52,096 nucleotides of DNA from JBFMGD01 sp040751775 (lineage in GTDB: Bacteria > Bacillota > Dethiobacteria > DTU022): NCBI GenBank assembly GCA_040751775.1, contig JBFMGD010000017.1:1-52096 (forward strand), read 5' to 3'. Both the position numbers and the translations under genes were made by a program. Below are positions 25,021 to 33,798 of the stretch, piece after piece (position 1 is the stretch's first letter; each line of letters starts with the position of its first letter). A model generated the notes under the pieces. That model did no database searches. It saw only the letters and a program-made list of their open reading frames with translations, and was not told where the DNA came from.

Positions 25021-26769
25021 TTAATCGCCTCCCCTTTTCTGATTGGCTTGCTGGTATTCGGCCAATACTTCTTCAAACAGATCCCATATTTCCGGTTTTT
25101 CCAGGCCGCGCCTCCAGCAAGCCACGCCGGCCAGGCGGTAGCGGTTGACCAGTTCCAGGCGTTGCCGCATCGAGTCGCTATCTTCCAGCCAGGCAACATA
25201 TTCCTCTGCACCGTCGGTATAGCGGGCAACATTCTGACGGGCGGCGTTGTCCCATTCCAGCCGGCTTTCTTGCGCGCTGAGAATCTCCTCAACGCGATCC
25301 ATGGAGTAGGCGCGGGAAGAGATGCTCACTTCGCTGCCGCCCTTATTTTCCACCTGCCATAACCGCGTGTAAAAAGGAACAGCCAGGATCAGCTTTTCCG
25401 GGGGCACTTCGTCAAGTACTTTCCGCAGGCCCCGTTCCACCCAGGGCAGAGAAGCTACCGAGCCGGGCAGCGGTGAGCCTCCCCAATGTTCATCGTAGGC
25501 CATCAGCATAATGTAATCGGCCGCTTCGGCCAGGGCGCCACGGTCGTAGCCGCGGCTCCAATATGGTTCATCGGAAATCATGGTCACATCGACCGAAAGG
25601 ACAAGTCCTTCCGCGCGACAGAGGGGGGCCAGTTCCCGGATCAGCTGGGTATAGAGTTCGCCGTAGCTATAGTGAAAGTTCTCAAAATCTAAATTCAAAC
25701 CGCCGAGGTTGTATAAGCGGGCGAAGATAAGCAGTTGATCGATAAACGTGCGGCGCCGCGCCGAACTGGAGAGAAAAGCCGCGGTCATCTCGGGATCAAA
25801 GGAATTGCTGACCAGGGCCCAGACTGAATAGCCTCGCTCGACGGCCCAGTGGACATAGGCAGGATCAGCCAGGTTCTTGATACCGCCGTTCTCATCGGCC
25901 AGATGGAACCAGGTCGGGGAAACAACCTGCAGAGAAGGCATCGCGCCGATGGTTTCCACATTGGGGTTCGGATATGTAAATTCCCATACCAGCACCAGGG
26001 GAGGCGGTAGGCCGGGCGGGCGGAGTCCTCCGGGTTCACCGGTTCGAGAGGGGGAGGGGTAAGCCCCTTGAACTTCGATCCGGTTCCAGGGCAGGTAACC
26101 GGTTAATCCCGCAGCGGTGCGGACCAGGCACCAGCCGCTGCCGGTTTTTTCCTCCAGGCGTACTTTCTCTCCTTGTTGCAATTGTGCCAGATAAGGGTAG
26201 TGCAAGCCCGGCCCTTCTCTCAGCCGAACGGAAGCAACGCTGATTTCTGCGAGGTAGGCGGCCTCACCTTTGCGGTCGATCACCACCGTATCTGTTTCCG
26301 GGTGGTATTGGACGTTCAGGCCGTAAAAATCGGCTAAAAAGAGCAGCGGCAGGTAAAACCGGCCGTTTTCTTCACGCAGGGGAAATTGCAGCTCTACCGG
26401 CTGCAGGTTAACCTCAGCGGTAAGCTGTTCGCTGCGCATATGGATTACCCGGTCGGCGGTGGTGATTACCGCTGTTTTTTCCGCGGCATCCCAAAAAAAA
26501 TACGGGTCCAGATAGTCTCGTAAAGGCTCCACGGCCAGATAAATTTCCCGCTGATCCGCCCGGACCAGGTTAAAGCCAATTTTGGCATTGCCGATCACCA
26601 GCGCTGTCTCTTCGCCCCAGGAGGAGAGGATTAAACCGGGGGCAAGGTAAGCGGCTCCGCCAGCCGCCGCCAGCAATAGCAACAGTAGCACGATCAGGCG
26701 GCTCGATCGTTTTCGAGCCCGTTTTTTATATCTTGGCCTTGAGAAGTCGGCGGAAGGTTGTGCACGCAT
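25021..26769 (-). CDS. GH18-type glycosidase with copper-amine-oxidase-like and SH3 domains
   Basis: In this 582-aa protein a basic N-terminus is followed by a membrane segment (about 24-46: RLIVLLLLLLAAAGG). A stalk domain resembling copper amine oxidase N-domains follows (about 55-165), then an SH3b domain (about 170-230, SVRLREGPGLHYPYLAQLQQ), a proline-rich linker and a GH18 catalytic domain (about 255-575) with the acid glutamate in GLNLDFENF. This resembles spore-germination or cell-wall GH18 enzymes (SleL/YaaH-like), anchored outside the membrane. It forms an operon with the peptidase gene. Confidence 0.85.
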   Translation of the reverse strand: MRAQPSADFSRPRYKKRARKRSSRLIVLLLLLLAAAGGAAYLAPGLILSSWGEETALVIGNAKIGFNLVRADQREIYLAVEPLRDYLDPYFFWDAAEKTAVITTADRVIHMRSEQLTAEVNLQPVELQFPLREENGRFYLPLLFLADFYGLNVQYHPETDTVVIDRKGEAAYLAEISVASVRLREGPGLHYPYLAQLQQGEKVRLEEKTGSGWCLVRTAAGLTGYLPWNRIEVQGAYPSPSRTGEPGGLRPPGLPPPLVLVWEFTYPNPNVETIGAMPSLQVVSPTWFHLADENGGIKNLADPAYVHWAVERGYSVWALVSNSFDPEMTAAFLSSSARRRTFIDQLLIFARLYNLGGLNLDFENFHYSYGELYTQLIRELAPLCRAEGLVLSVDVTMISDEPYWSRGYDRGALAEAADYIMLMAYDEHWGGSPLPGSVASLPWVERGLRKVLDEVPPEKLILAVPFYTRLWQVENKGGSEVSISSRAYSMDRVEEILSAQESRLEWDNAARQNVARYTDGAEEYVAWLEDSDSMRQRLELVNRYRLAGVACWRRGLEKPEIWDLFEEVLAEYQQANQKRGGD

Positions 26770-26780
26770 TAGCTATTCTC

Positions 26781-26813
26781 CCATGGGGGCAGTTCTAGAT
26801 ACCGTCCCCATGG
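26781..26813. repeat. REP-like inverted repeat CCATGGGG...CCCCATGG
   Basis: CCATGGGG (26781-26788) is repeated inverted at 26806-26813, and the intervening sequence includes ACCGTCCCC. The same TGGGGAC-type palindrome occurs at 35265-35303. It is probably a dispersed repetitive extragenic palindrome lying just upstream of the GH18 gene. Confidence 0.55.
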
Positions 26814-26985
26814 CTTCATTTTTTTTACCTGGGCTGTCGCTTGACCTTGCATTATAATTCTACGCGCTCGCTTTTATTTCCTGTTTTTCGTAACCTTACC
26901 GGCTTAAAAGGAATTCCTGCAGGTGAATATGCCGTATTAATTAACCAAATAAGTAGATCAGGCTCATTATATCGATTATTTTAAG

Positions 26986-27014
26986 TTTACAGAGCAGGGT
27001 GAACCTGTTATAAT
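26986..27014 (+). promoter_or_regulatory. promoter of the GGDEF gene
   Basis: TTTACA (26986-26991) and TATAAT (27009-27014) are 17 bases apart, and TGT just before the -10 makes it extended. This predicts a start near 27021 and an untranslated leader of about 188 bases. Confidence 0.7.
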
Positions 27015-27020
27015 AATCCA

Positions 27021-27208
27021 GAAAAGTCTCACCAGATCCCTGACACTTTAACTGCCGCAACCGGTATCGCTTAAAAGCCGCAGAATAACTTCGAGCCCTA
27101 CCCTGCAAGGGTTAGCTATGCAAGCCGGAAAGATTAAAGATTATCATCATATATATTGTAGGTAGAGTATTAAGCTATTCCCGACGACTTTACTGGAGTT
27201 GGTGTGAT
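27021..27208 (+). other. long structured 5' leader of the GGDEF gene
   Basis: The predicted leader is about 188 bases long. It contains a hairpin ACCCT/AGGGT around GCA (27100-27112) and a possible closing stem CCGG (27061-27064) with the CCGG in GCAAGCCGG near 27130. I cannot match it to the cyclic-di-GMP or another riboswitch consensus that I remember. The rest of the 26814-26985 gap shows nothing recognisable. Confidence 0.35.
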
Positions 27209-28276
27209 TTGAATTACGGGGCCCGGGCGGTGGCATTAGACGATCGCATCAATACCGAGCAGGTACGCTATAATTATCACAGCTATGAGATTAAAAAAAA
27301 TATCAGGTTGAGCTTTTTCTTTAAAAAGCTGCGTATCTGGTATACGCTTTTTTGCTTCGCTCTTGCGTTGGCCATCCAACCGTATCTGCAAAATTATCTG
27401 ACACTGCTGATTTTGATCGCCTTGCTTGGTTTTTTGCATTCGTTTTTTCGCTACTATCGGTCCGTTTCTTTTGCGGCAAATAGTGTGCAGGCGCTGCTGC
27501 TTACATCCGTTGATTTTGTTATGATTTGCGGCCTGGGTTATGTAACCGGCGGCATTCTCAGTGTATTTCATATCGGTTACTGCCTGCCGATTTTGGCCTG
27601 TACAATCCTTTTCGGGTTAAAAAGCGGTTTTAGCAGCCTGCGCCTGGCAGTATTGTTTACATGTACCGCGATTTTTGCTCCTCTGCCGGCCAAACCGATT
27701 CCGGCGCTGTTTTATTTCATAGCCGGCGTGGTGTCTTTGGTTTTCATGCTCTGGACGGTAAGTGTGCTGATTAAAGAAGAGCAGAAATTGCGGGAGGAAC
27801 TGTATACCGCTTCCGTAACCGACCATCTCACAGGGCTCTACCATAGCGGTTACCTGAAAGAGCGCCTTCAGGAAGAGATCATGCGCTGCCGCCGGGCGAG
27901 AGGTAAATTTGCCATCATCTTTCTGGATCTGGATCGGTTTAAAACGGTAAACGACTGTTATGGACATGTAATCGGCAATCGAGTTTTAATCCATGTCACC
28001 GATATCTTAAAGGAACTGGTTCGGGGCGGAGAAACTCTGGCTCGCTTCGGCGGTGACGAGTTTATCGTGTTAATGCCCGGGGCGGGACGCGATCAGGCGA
28101 GGCAGGCTTTAGAACGCTTGAGCGAGGCGATTGAGAACACACCCTGTTATCCCGCCGCCGAAATCCAGGTTAAATTAGGAGTCAGCGGCGGGGTAGCGGA
28201 ATACCCCAAAGAAGGGGATACCATTGAGCGGCTGCTGCAGGTTGCAGATTCACACATGTACAATCAAAAAGGGTAA
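27209..28276 (+). CDS. membrane GGDEF diguanylate cyclase
   Basis: This 355-aa protein has about six hydrophobic segments (residues about 42-190), a short linker helix, and a GGDEF domain (about 200-355). The intact catalytic loop is RFGGDEF, with the upstream TDHLTGLYHSGYL and FLDLDRFKTVND motifs. It should condense two GTP to cyclic di-GMP at the membrane. No RxxD inhibitory site is obvious. The TTG start at 27209 has GGAG about eleven bases upstream. It is preceded by a long leader. Confidence 0.9.
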   Translation: MNYGARAVALDDRINTEQVRYNYHSYEIKKNIRLSFFFKKLRIWYTLFCFALALAIQPYLQNYLTLLILIALLGFLHSFFRYYRSVSFAANSVQALLLTSVDFVMICGLGYVTGGILSVFHIGYCLPILACTILFGLKSGFSSLRLAVLFTCTAIFAPLPAKPIPALFYFIAGVVSLVFMLWTVSVLIKEEQKLREELYTASVTDHLTGLYHSGYLKERLQEEIMRCRRARGKFAIIFLDLDRFKTVNDCYGHVIGNRVLIHVTDILKELVRGGETLARFGGDEFIVLMPGAGRDQARQALERLSEAIENTPCYPAAEIQVKLGVSGGVAEYPKEGDTIERLLQVADSHMYNQKG

Positions 28277-28291
28277 CACTTACTTACCACA

Positions 28292-29353
28292 TTAGCTCCT
28301 TACATAATCCAGAGCCGGCTTCCAATCCACATATTGATTGATGTTTTCCTTCACGATTCGAATGGCCTCTGTGTTCTGCGGGTGAATGCTCCGATAAACA
28401 CTATGCAGGCTTTCCACTGTCGAGAAGGTATCGCTGTGCACTAGGATTACGGGAACCCCTTTTTCTTCAGCCCGCGAGAGGACCCTGACATCCGGATAGA
28501 GCCCGCCGGTAAAAATGATCACCGAGGTGCTGGTTTCCAGGGCGGTCAGCGCCATGTCGCTGCGATCGCCGCCGGTAATTAAGGCTTTATTGGGTGCCCG
28601 GCGCAGGTAGCTTAAGGCGCTTTCTATGGTCATCGTGCCGACGATCACTTCCTCCACGATGCGGTTCATTTTGTCCGGAGCGGCCAGAATCTCACCCTGC
28701 AGGGCGTTGTAGAATTCAGCAACTGTCGGGGCGGCGATCTCCGCCTTGCGGGGAATTACACCCAGCACCCGGATCTCTTTTCGTTCCACCAGCGGCCGGT
28801 AGACGCTGCGTGCTTTGTCCCACTGGGTGCGGGAGATATTGTTGAAGAGGCAGCCGATCACCGGCACATCGCGGCATGACCACTGCTCCAGGTAAAGGAG
28901 GGCGCGATCAAGCTCGAAATCATCTTCAGCCTTTAAGACATAGATAATCGCCGCGTGCCAGCGTTCGGCGAGGCTGAAATCGTCCAGGTCCTGGTTGTAA
29001 CCGACATAAGGAGCGATACTGCCGTCGATCAGGACAACGTCATAACCTTCCTGACAGCGCTGGAAAGAACGTTCAATTTTTTCCATGATCCCTGTTTCTT
29101 CCTTCAGAAAACGGCCGGTCAGGTAATGCGCGTTTACAGTAACCGGAGAGATCACTTCACTGGAAAACGGCAATTTAAGCGCATCCCGCATCAGCAGCAC
29201 ATCATCGTCACCAACTTTGACCGTTCCTTTTTGAAACCCGAGCGGTTTGAAGTACGAAACCTTCAGACCCTCTTCTTGCAGTTTCATGGCAATCCCCAGG
29301 GCGGTGGCGGTTTTACCGTCTCCGGACTTACCTGAAAAGTAGATTGACTTCAT
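28292..29353 (-). CDS. phosphotransacetylase-N-like protein (BioD-like ATPase plus DRTGG)
   Basis: In this 353-aa protein the N-terminal P-loop domain resembles dethiobiotin synthetase/cobyrinate amidase (SGKSGDGKTATALGIAMKL). A DRTGG domain (about 210-320) follows. This matches the regulatory N-terminal half found in long phosphotransacetylases but without the Pta catalytic domain. Such stand-alone proteins are commonly found beside ADP-forming acyl-CoA synthetases, as here (gap of 30 bases, same strand). I infer a regulatory role in acetyl-CoA metabolism. Confidence 0.8.
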   Translation of the reverse strand: MKSIYFSGKSGDGKTATALGIAMKLQEEGLKVSYFKPLGFQKGTVKVGDDDVLLMRDALKLPFSSEVISPVTVNAHYLTGRFLKEETGIMEKIERSFQRCQEGYDVVLIDGSIAPYVGYNQDLDDFSLAERWHAAIIYVLKAEDDFELDRALLYLEQWSCRDVPVIGCLFNNISRTQWDKARSVYRPLVERKEIRVLGVIPRKAEIAAPTVAEFYNALQGEILAAPDKMNRIVEEVIVGTMTIESALSYLRRAPNKALITGGDRSDMALTALETSTSVIIFTGGLYPDVRVLSRAEEKGVPVILVHSDTFSTVESLHSVYRSIHPQNTEAIRIVKENINQYVDWKPALDYVRS

Positions 29354-29383
29354 TTCGTCACCTCGTTGTTTATATCTAAAGCG

Positions 29384-31498
29384 TTAACTGACCTGTTCAA
29401 TGGTGATCTTTACATCCAGAGCGGTTGCCCCCTGGGTATGCACACGCAAGGGGTTAATATCCATCTCCGTTATCTCGGAAAAGTCCAGTGAAAGACGGGC
29501 TGTTCGCATAATTGCGTCAATCAGGGCGTCCATGTCGGCGGGCTTTTTACCTCGGTACCCTTTAAGCAAGGTGTATGCCTTTGTTTCGGTGATCATCTCT
29601 TCCACTGCCTCGCGGGTGGTCAAAGCGGAGGCGAGGCGGAAAGAGACGTCTTCCAGTAGGTTGACGTAAATACCTCCCAGGCCGAAAACGATTAGGGGAC
29701 CAAACTGGATATCGCGCGACATCCCGATAATCACTTCCACCCCTTCGTCGACCATACTTTGCACCTCAACCCCATAGATCGGGGCGTCGGGCAGGTAGCG
29801 CCGCACCCGCTCTATAATGTGCTGAAAAGCCCTGCTCACGGCGTTTTTGTTGTGCAGGCCAACCTCCACCCCGCCAACGTCGGTTTTATGGGCGATCCGC
29901 GGCGACGAAATCTTTAAAACGACCGGAAAACCGATTTTTTCACTGATTGCGCATGCCTGCTCCTCGGTCGCGGCAAGATGAATCGCACTGACCGGAATGC
30001 CGTAGGCGGTAACGACGCTGGAAGTTTCGTGACCCAGCAGAACCACCCGCCTATCTTTTAAGACATCGTAAAAGGCAGCCTTGACGGCGTTTTGATCGAT
30101 CCCCGGTAAATGCAGCGGCGGCCCTGCTGCGGCGGTTTTTCTGAAGCGGGCGTAACGCGCCATCCCTTCAACAGCCTTAACCGACGGTTCCGGAAAAGTA
30201 AACGCGGGGATGGAGCCCTTCGTGAGCATTTCTTGACCGGCAGCCAGGTATTTACCGCCCATATAAACAGCAAACACCGGTTTTTCCGGGTATGTTTTTT
30301 TAAGATCAATAATTGTTTGGGCGGTCTTCTCCGGTTCGGTTACCGCGGCAGGGCAGAGCAGCACCAACACACTGTCCACGTTGCCGTCCTGCAGTACTTT
30401 CTCCAGGGCAAAGCGGTATCGCTCGTCCCCAGCGTCGCCAAGGATATCGACCGGATTGTATATATTCGCTTCAACGGGCAGATTTTGCCTCAGTTCGTCT
30501 ATAGTACCTTTTTCAAAGCGGGCCATGGAGAGGCCGCACCGTTCGACAGCATCCGTAGTGACAATAGCCGGCCCGCCCGCGTTGGTAACGATAGCAACCC
30601 GGTTTCCAGCCGGCAGCGGTTGGTTGGCAAAGGCGCGCGCCAGGTCAAACAGTTCATTCATATTGTCCACCCGGAGCACCCCGCTTTGGTGGAAAGCGGT
30701 GTCGTAGGCCTTGTTGCTGCCCGCCAGTGCGCCGGTATGGGAACTGGCCGCCTGGGCCCCGGCGGTGCTGGTGCCCGATTTTAGAATAATAATCGGTTTC
30801 AACTTGCTGGCTTCGGAGCAGACTCTGACAAATCGTTCACCGTCGATCACATCTTCGATGTAGCAGAGGATCACCTTGGTGTGCGGATCAGCGGCGCAGC
30901 TTTCGATGAAGTCAATTTCGTTCAGATCGGCTTTATTGCCTAGGCTGATGAAACGTGAAAAACCCATTCCCATGGCGAAGCTCCAATCCAAAATGGAAAC
31001 AAGCATGGCGCCGCTTTGGGAGATAAAGCTGATGTTGCCTTTTTTCGGAAAGCCGCGCGCGAATGATGCGTTCATGGGGGTATGGGTATCCATCAACCCT
31101 ACGCAATTGGGGCCCAGCATACGCATGCGGTACTTGCGGCAGACGGCCAACAGTTCACGCTCTTGTTTTGAGCCTTCCGTACCTACTTCCTTGAAGCCGG
31201 CCGTAATCACGATTAATCCTTTAACCCCGGCTTCACCGCATTCCCGGGCGGCCTGAAGGGTCTTTTCCGCGGGAACCGATATTACAGCCACCTCAACCGG
31301 CTGTTCGATCTTTCCAATAGCCGGATAGCATTTCAATCCGGTGATTTCCGTTTCCCGGGGGTTCACAGGATAAATCGATCCTTTGTAACCGCTCCTCACT
31401 AAATTGTCGATAATGGCGAAGCCGATCTTACGGGGCGAGCGCGATGCGCCGATGACAGCTACTTGCTTGGGATTAAATAAAAATTTAAGTTCGTCCAT
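29384..31498 (-). CDS. acyl-CoA synthetase (NDP-forming), acetate--CoA ligase family
   Basis: This 704-aa protein fuses both subunits. The N-terminal CoA-binding Rossmann domain has VAVIGASRSPRKIGFAIIDN. The succinyl-CoA-ligase-like domain carries the phosphohistidine loop SSHTGALAGSNKAYD (histidine near residue 258). The C-terminal ATP-grasp domain begins around residue 490. The reaction interconverts acyl-CoA, ADP and phosphate with acid, CoA and ATP, giving substrate-level ATP formation in anaerobes. It probably forms an operon with the DRTGG protein. A palindrome lies upstream at 31564. Confidence 0.92.
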   Translation of the reverse strand: MDELKFLFNPKQVAVIGASRSPRKIGFAIIDNLVRSGYKGSIYPVNPRETEITGLKCYPAIGKIEQPVEVAVISVPAEKTLQAARECGEAGVKGLIVITAGFKEVGTEGSKQERELLAVCRKYRMRMLGPNCVGLMDTHTPMNASFARGFPKKGNISFISQSGAMLVSILDWSFAMGMGFSRFISLGNKADLNEIDFIESCAADPHTKVILCYIEDVIDGERFVRVCSEASKLKPIIILKSGTSTAGAQAASSHTGALAGSNKAYDTAFHQSGVLRVDNMNELFDLARAFANQPLPAGNRVAIVTNAGGPAIVTTDAVERCGLSMARFEKGTIDELRQNLPVEANIYNPVDILGDAGDERYRFALEKVLQDGNVDSVLVLLCPAAVTEPEKTAQTIIDLKKTYPEKPVFAVYMGGKYLAAGQEMLTKGSIPAFTFPEPSVKAVEGMARYARFRKTAAAGPPLHLPGIDQNAVKAAFYDVLKDRRVVLLGHETSSVVTAYGIPVSAIHLAATEEQACAISEKIGFPVVLKISSPRIAHKTDVGGVEVGLHNKNAVSRAFQHIIERVRRYLPDAPIYGVEVQSMVDEGVEVIIGMSRDIQFGPLIVFGLGGIYVNLLEDVSFRLASALTTREAVEEMITETKAYTLLKGYRGKKPADMDALIDAIMRTARLSLDFSEITEMDINPLRVHTQGATALDVKITIEQVS

Positions 31499-31563
31499 CT
31501 GATTCTTCCTTTTATATATGTATTGATCTGCGGCGTAAACTTGTTACTGGACTTCTATAGTTT

Positions 31564-31579
31564 AACCAAACAGTTGGTT
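31564..31579. promoter_or_regulatory. candidate operator upstream of the acyl-CoA synthetase
   Basis: AACCAA and TTGGTT pair around ACAG in the divergent region between the acyl-CoA synthetase (minus) and speH (plus). The form resembles TetR-family operators of acyl-CoA metabolism genes, but no such regulator is encoded in the window. Confidence 0.4.
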
Positions 31580-31644
31580 TTAAGCAAGGGTTAACTTTAA
31601 CTTAAGTAAAGATCAATCAAACCATCAAAATTTTCCCTTATACA

Positions 31645-31672
31645 TTGACTTTTGAAATAAGTTTGTTACAAT
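31645..31672 (+). promoter_or_regulatory. promoter of the speH-speE operon
   Basis: TTGACT (31645-31650) and TACAAT (31667-31672) are 16 bases apart, about 50 bases before the speH start. Confidence 0.65.
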
Positions 31673-31724
31673 GTATCTTGATGCTTTTTACTTGAAAAAA
31701 ACTGGATACAAGGAGGTATCAGAG

Positions 31725-32108
31725 ATGAGCGCTTTAGGCCGTCATATTTTGGCTGAGTTCTACGGCTGCCCGGCGGATAAGCTGGATGATCCTGCTCAAA
31801 TTAAGCAGGAGATGCTGGCAGCAGCCCTGGAAGCGGGAGCTGAGGTAGTGGAAACTGTTTTCCACCAGTTCAGTCCCCAGGGTGTCAGCGGCGTGGTGGT
31901 AATATCTGAATCACACTTAGCCATCCACACCTGGCCCGAATTCGGCTACGCTGCCGTTGACATATTCACCTGTGGTCAGACCGTTGATCCATGGGTGTCG
32001 TGCAATTACTTGAAACAGAAGTTCTCTGCCCAAAATATGACAGCCCGGGAAATTAAGCGCGGCATCTTTGATGTTCCGCTGCAGCACAAGCCGGCAGTCA
32101 ACTACTAA
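31725..32108 (+). CDS. speH: S-adenosylmethionine decarboxylase proenzyme
   Basis: This 127-aa class 1B enzyme starts at ATG 31725 after AAGGAGGTA; the upstream in-frame ATG at 31671 lies inside the promoter. The autocleavage and pyruvoyl serine is S63 in ISESHLAIHTWPE, and FTCGQ holds the catalytic cysteine. Processing at E62-S63 yields the two subunits. It makes decarboxylated SAM, the aminopropyl donor for the next gene, which follows after 13 bases. Confidence 0.95.
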   Translation: MSALGRHILAEFYGCPADKLDDPAQIKQEMLAAALEAGAEVVETVFHQFSPQGVSGVVVISESHLAIHTWPEFGYAAVDIFTCGQTVDPWVSCNYLKQKFSAQNMTAREIKRGIFDVPLQHKPAVNY

Positions 32109-32121
32109 AGGAGGCCGGTCA

Positions 32122-33033
32122 TTGTCTACCAACGATCACAAGTGGTTTATCGAGCATACATCTCCGAGCACGGCACATATGTTCGGCGTTAAAGATTACC
32201 TGAAGAGTTTTCGAACGCGGTTTCAGCAGGTCGAGATTGCCGAATCGTTCTTTTTCGGCCGTATATTGATTATTGACGGAAAGATCCAGTCCTCTGAATT
32301 AGATGAGTATATCTATCACGAAGCGCTGGTTCACCCGGCTATGCTGATGCATGAAGCACCGCGCAGCGTTTTGGTAATCGGTGGGGGTGAAGGGGCAACC
32401 CTGCGGGAAGTGTTGCTCCATCCAACGGTCGAGCGGGCCGTGATGGTCGATATCGATCAGGAAGTGGTTGACTTATGCAAGGAATACCTGCAGGATTGGC
32501 ACCGCGGTAGTTTTGACGATCCCCGCACGGAGTTGTTGCATCTCGATGCCAGGCAGTACCTTGAAGACCATGCGGACCGCTTTGACGTTATTATTGGTGA
32601 CCTGCCGGAGCCGGTGGAGGCAGGGCCTGCCCAGAAGCTGTTTACCAGGCAGTTTTATCAGTTAATTAACCGGCGCTTGAATGAAGGCGGAATTTTGGCG
32701 TTACAGGCCGGTGATTTCAGTATTACCTTTATGGATGCCCACAGTGCGATTTATAATACGATCAAGCAGGCCATCGCGGAAGTCCACTCATACCGTGCTT
32801 ATATTCCATCCTTTAATACCGACTGGAGCTACATCGTCGCTTCAAAAGATAAAAAACCGGCCTGTTTGGAACCGGCTGAAATAGACCGGCGCATTCGAGA
32901 ACGGGGGATGCAGCTAAAGTTTTATGACGGTGAAACACATCGCGGCATGTTTGCGGTACCGCGTGATCTGCGCGAGAAACGCGATGCGAAGACGACAGTG
33001 ATTGACGACAAGAATTTGATCAGTATCTATTAG
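32122..33033 (+). CDS. speE: polyamine aminopropyltransferase, thermospermine-synthase-like
   Basis: This 303-aa protein starts at TTG 32122 after AAAGGAGGC; the longer frame overlaps speH. It transfers aminopropyl from decarboxylated SAM to a polyamine. The SAM-binding loop is VIGGGEGATLREVL (86-99). The catalytic loop at 160-170 reads DLPEPVEAGPA, and later come SAIYNTIKQ and AYIPSFNTDW. These resemble plant ACL5 thermospermine synthase (DLADPVEGGP, SIYNTMKQ, HVPSF) more than canonical spermidine synthases (DSTDP). The acceptor could be spermidine or agmatine rather than putrescine. It forms an operon with speH. Confidence 0.88.
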   Translation: MSTNDHKWFIEHTSPSTAHMFGVKDYLKSFRTRFQQVEIAESFFFGRILIIDGKIQSSELDEYIYHEALVHPAMLMHEAPRSVLVIGGGEGATLREVLLHPTVERAVMVDIDQEVVDLCKEYLQDWHRGSFDDPRTELLHLDARQYLEDHADRFDVIIGDLPEPVEAGPAQKLFTRQFYQLINRRLNEGGILALQAGDFSITFMDAHSAIYNTIKQAIAEVHSYRAYIPSFNTDWSYIVASKDKKPACLEPAEIDRRIRERGMQLKFYDGETHRGMFAVPRDLREKRDAKTTVIDDKNLISIY

Positions 33034-33091
33034 TCCGGCTGCTCCAGCCGGCTGTGGGCGGCTGAAACAGCGCAAGAGGAGGCAACCCGGT

Positions 33092-33553
33092 GTGCGGCAG
33101 AGAGAGCGTACTTTTGTAATGGTCAAACCTGACGGAGTACAACGCGGATTGGTGGCCGAGGTAATCGGTCGGCTGGAGAGAAAAGGTTTGCAGTTGGCCG
33201 GTTTAAAAATGATGCAGATTTCGCCTGAGTTGGCTGCCCGCCATTATGGCGAGCACCTCGGTAAACCTTTTTACGACAGCTTGATCACATTCATTACTTC
33301 CGGCCCGGTTGTGGCCATGGTTTGGGAAGGGGACGGCGCGGTATCCTTAGCCCGGACCCTGATTGGAGCCACCGATCCGCAAAAAGCGGTTCCGGGGAGC
33401 ATTAGAGGTGATCTGGCGGTCTTTACAGGGAACAATATCGTACACGGTTCGGATTCACTGGAGAGCGCGGCTCGGGAAATCGGGCTCTTTTTTGAGCCGG
33501 CTGAGATTTTTTCATACCGGATCTCCCAGGAAGAATGGATTTACGGCCAGTAA
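33092..33553 (+). CDS. ndk: nucleoside diphosphate kinase
   Basis: This 153-aa enzyme transfers gamma-phosphate among nucleotides through the active-site histidine H118 in NIVHGSDS. TFVMVKPDGVQRGL at the N-terminus and DPQKAVPGSIRGD are family signatures. The GTG start at 33092 follows AGAGGAGGC. It lies 58 bases after the aminopropyltransferase and may be co-transcribed with it. A hairpin follows at 33589. Confidence 0.97.
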   Translation: MRQRERTFVMVKPDGVQRGLVAEVIGRLERKGLQLAGLKMMQISPELAARHYGEHLGKPFYDSLITFITSGPVVAMVWEGDGAVSLARTLIGATDPQKAVPGSIRGDLAVFTGNNIVHGSDSLESAAREIGLFFEPAEIFSYRISQEEWIYGQ

Positions 33554-33588
33554 CATTGAATTGACACAGATATTCTGATGTAGTTGAA

Positions 33589-33610
33589 GGGCACGGCACT
33601 CGCCGTGCCC
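33589..33610 (+). terminator. hairpin after ndk
   Basis: GGGCACGGC and GCCGTGCCC pair over nine bases around ACTC and are followed by TTA. The stem is very similar to the hairpin at 11932-11951, so both may belong to one dispersed family used as terminators. Confidence 0.6.
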
Positions 33611-33722
33611 TTACTGGTTCCGATCCCGACTTCAAAGCACACTGGATTTCTAAAATGAGGGACACAGCGTGCTGCACAGTGCCAATCCTTAAAAATCATA
33701 CTCCAAAATTCTTAAAAAAGTA

Positions 33723-33772
33723 TTGTCAAAATGAAAATGACGGTATATAATATAACCAACTAAGTTACATAT
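33723..33772 (+). promoter_or_regulatory. promoter plus Rrf2-type operator of the zinc-ribbon/ferredoxin genes
   Basis: TTGTCA (33723-33728), 17 bases, and TATAAT (33746-33751) make a strong promoter. A dyad at 33750-33772 with core CTAAGTTA starts at the end of the -10. The same arrangement and nearly the same bases occur upstream of the Rrf2 gene (35932-35979), which points to Rrf2 control. Confidence 0.7.
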
Positions 33773-33798
33773 ATATATAATTCAAGGAGGCGGCTTAA

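Noticed and set aside
27021..27208. Cyclic-di-GMP (GEMM) riboswitch before the GGDEF gene
   Set aside because: The GEMM core motifs (such as GGGCAAACC and the tetraloop-receptor pattern) are not visible; kept only as an unassigned leader.
30110..30784. 224-codon plus-strand open frame inside the acyl-CoA synthetase gene
   Set aside because: Antisense shadow of the conserved synthetase.
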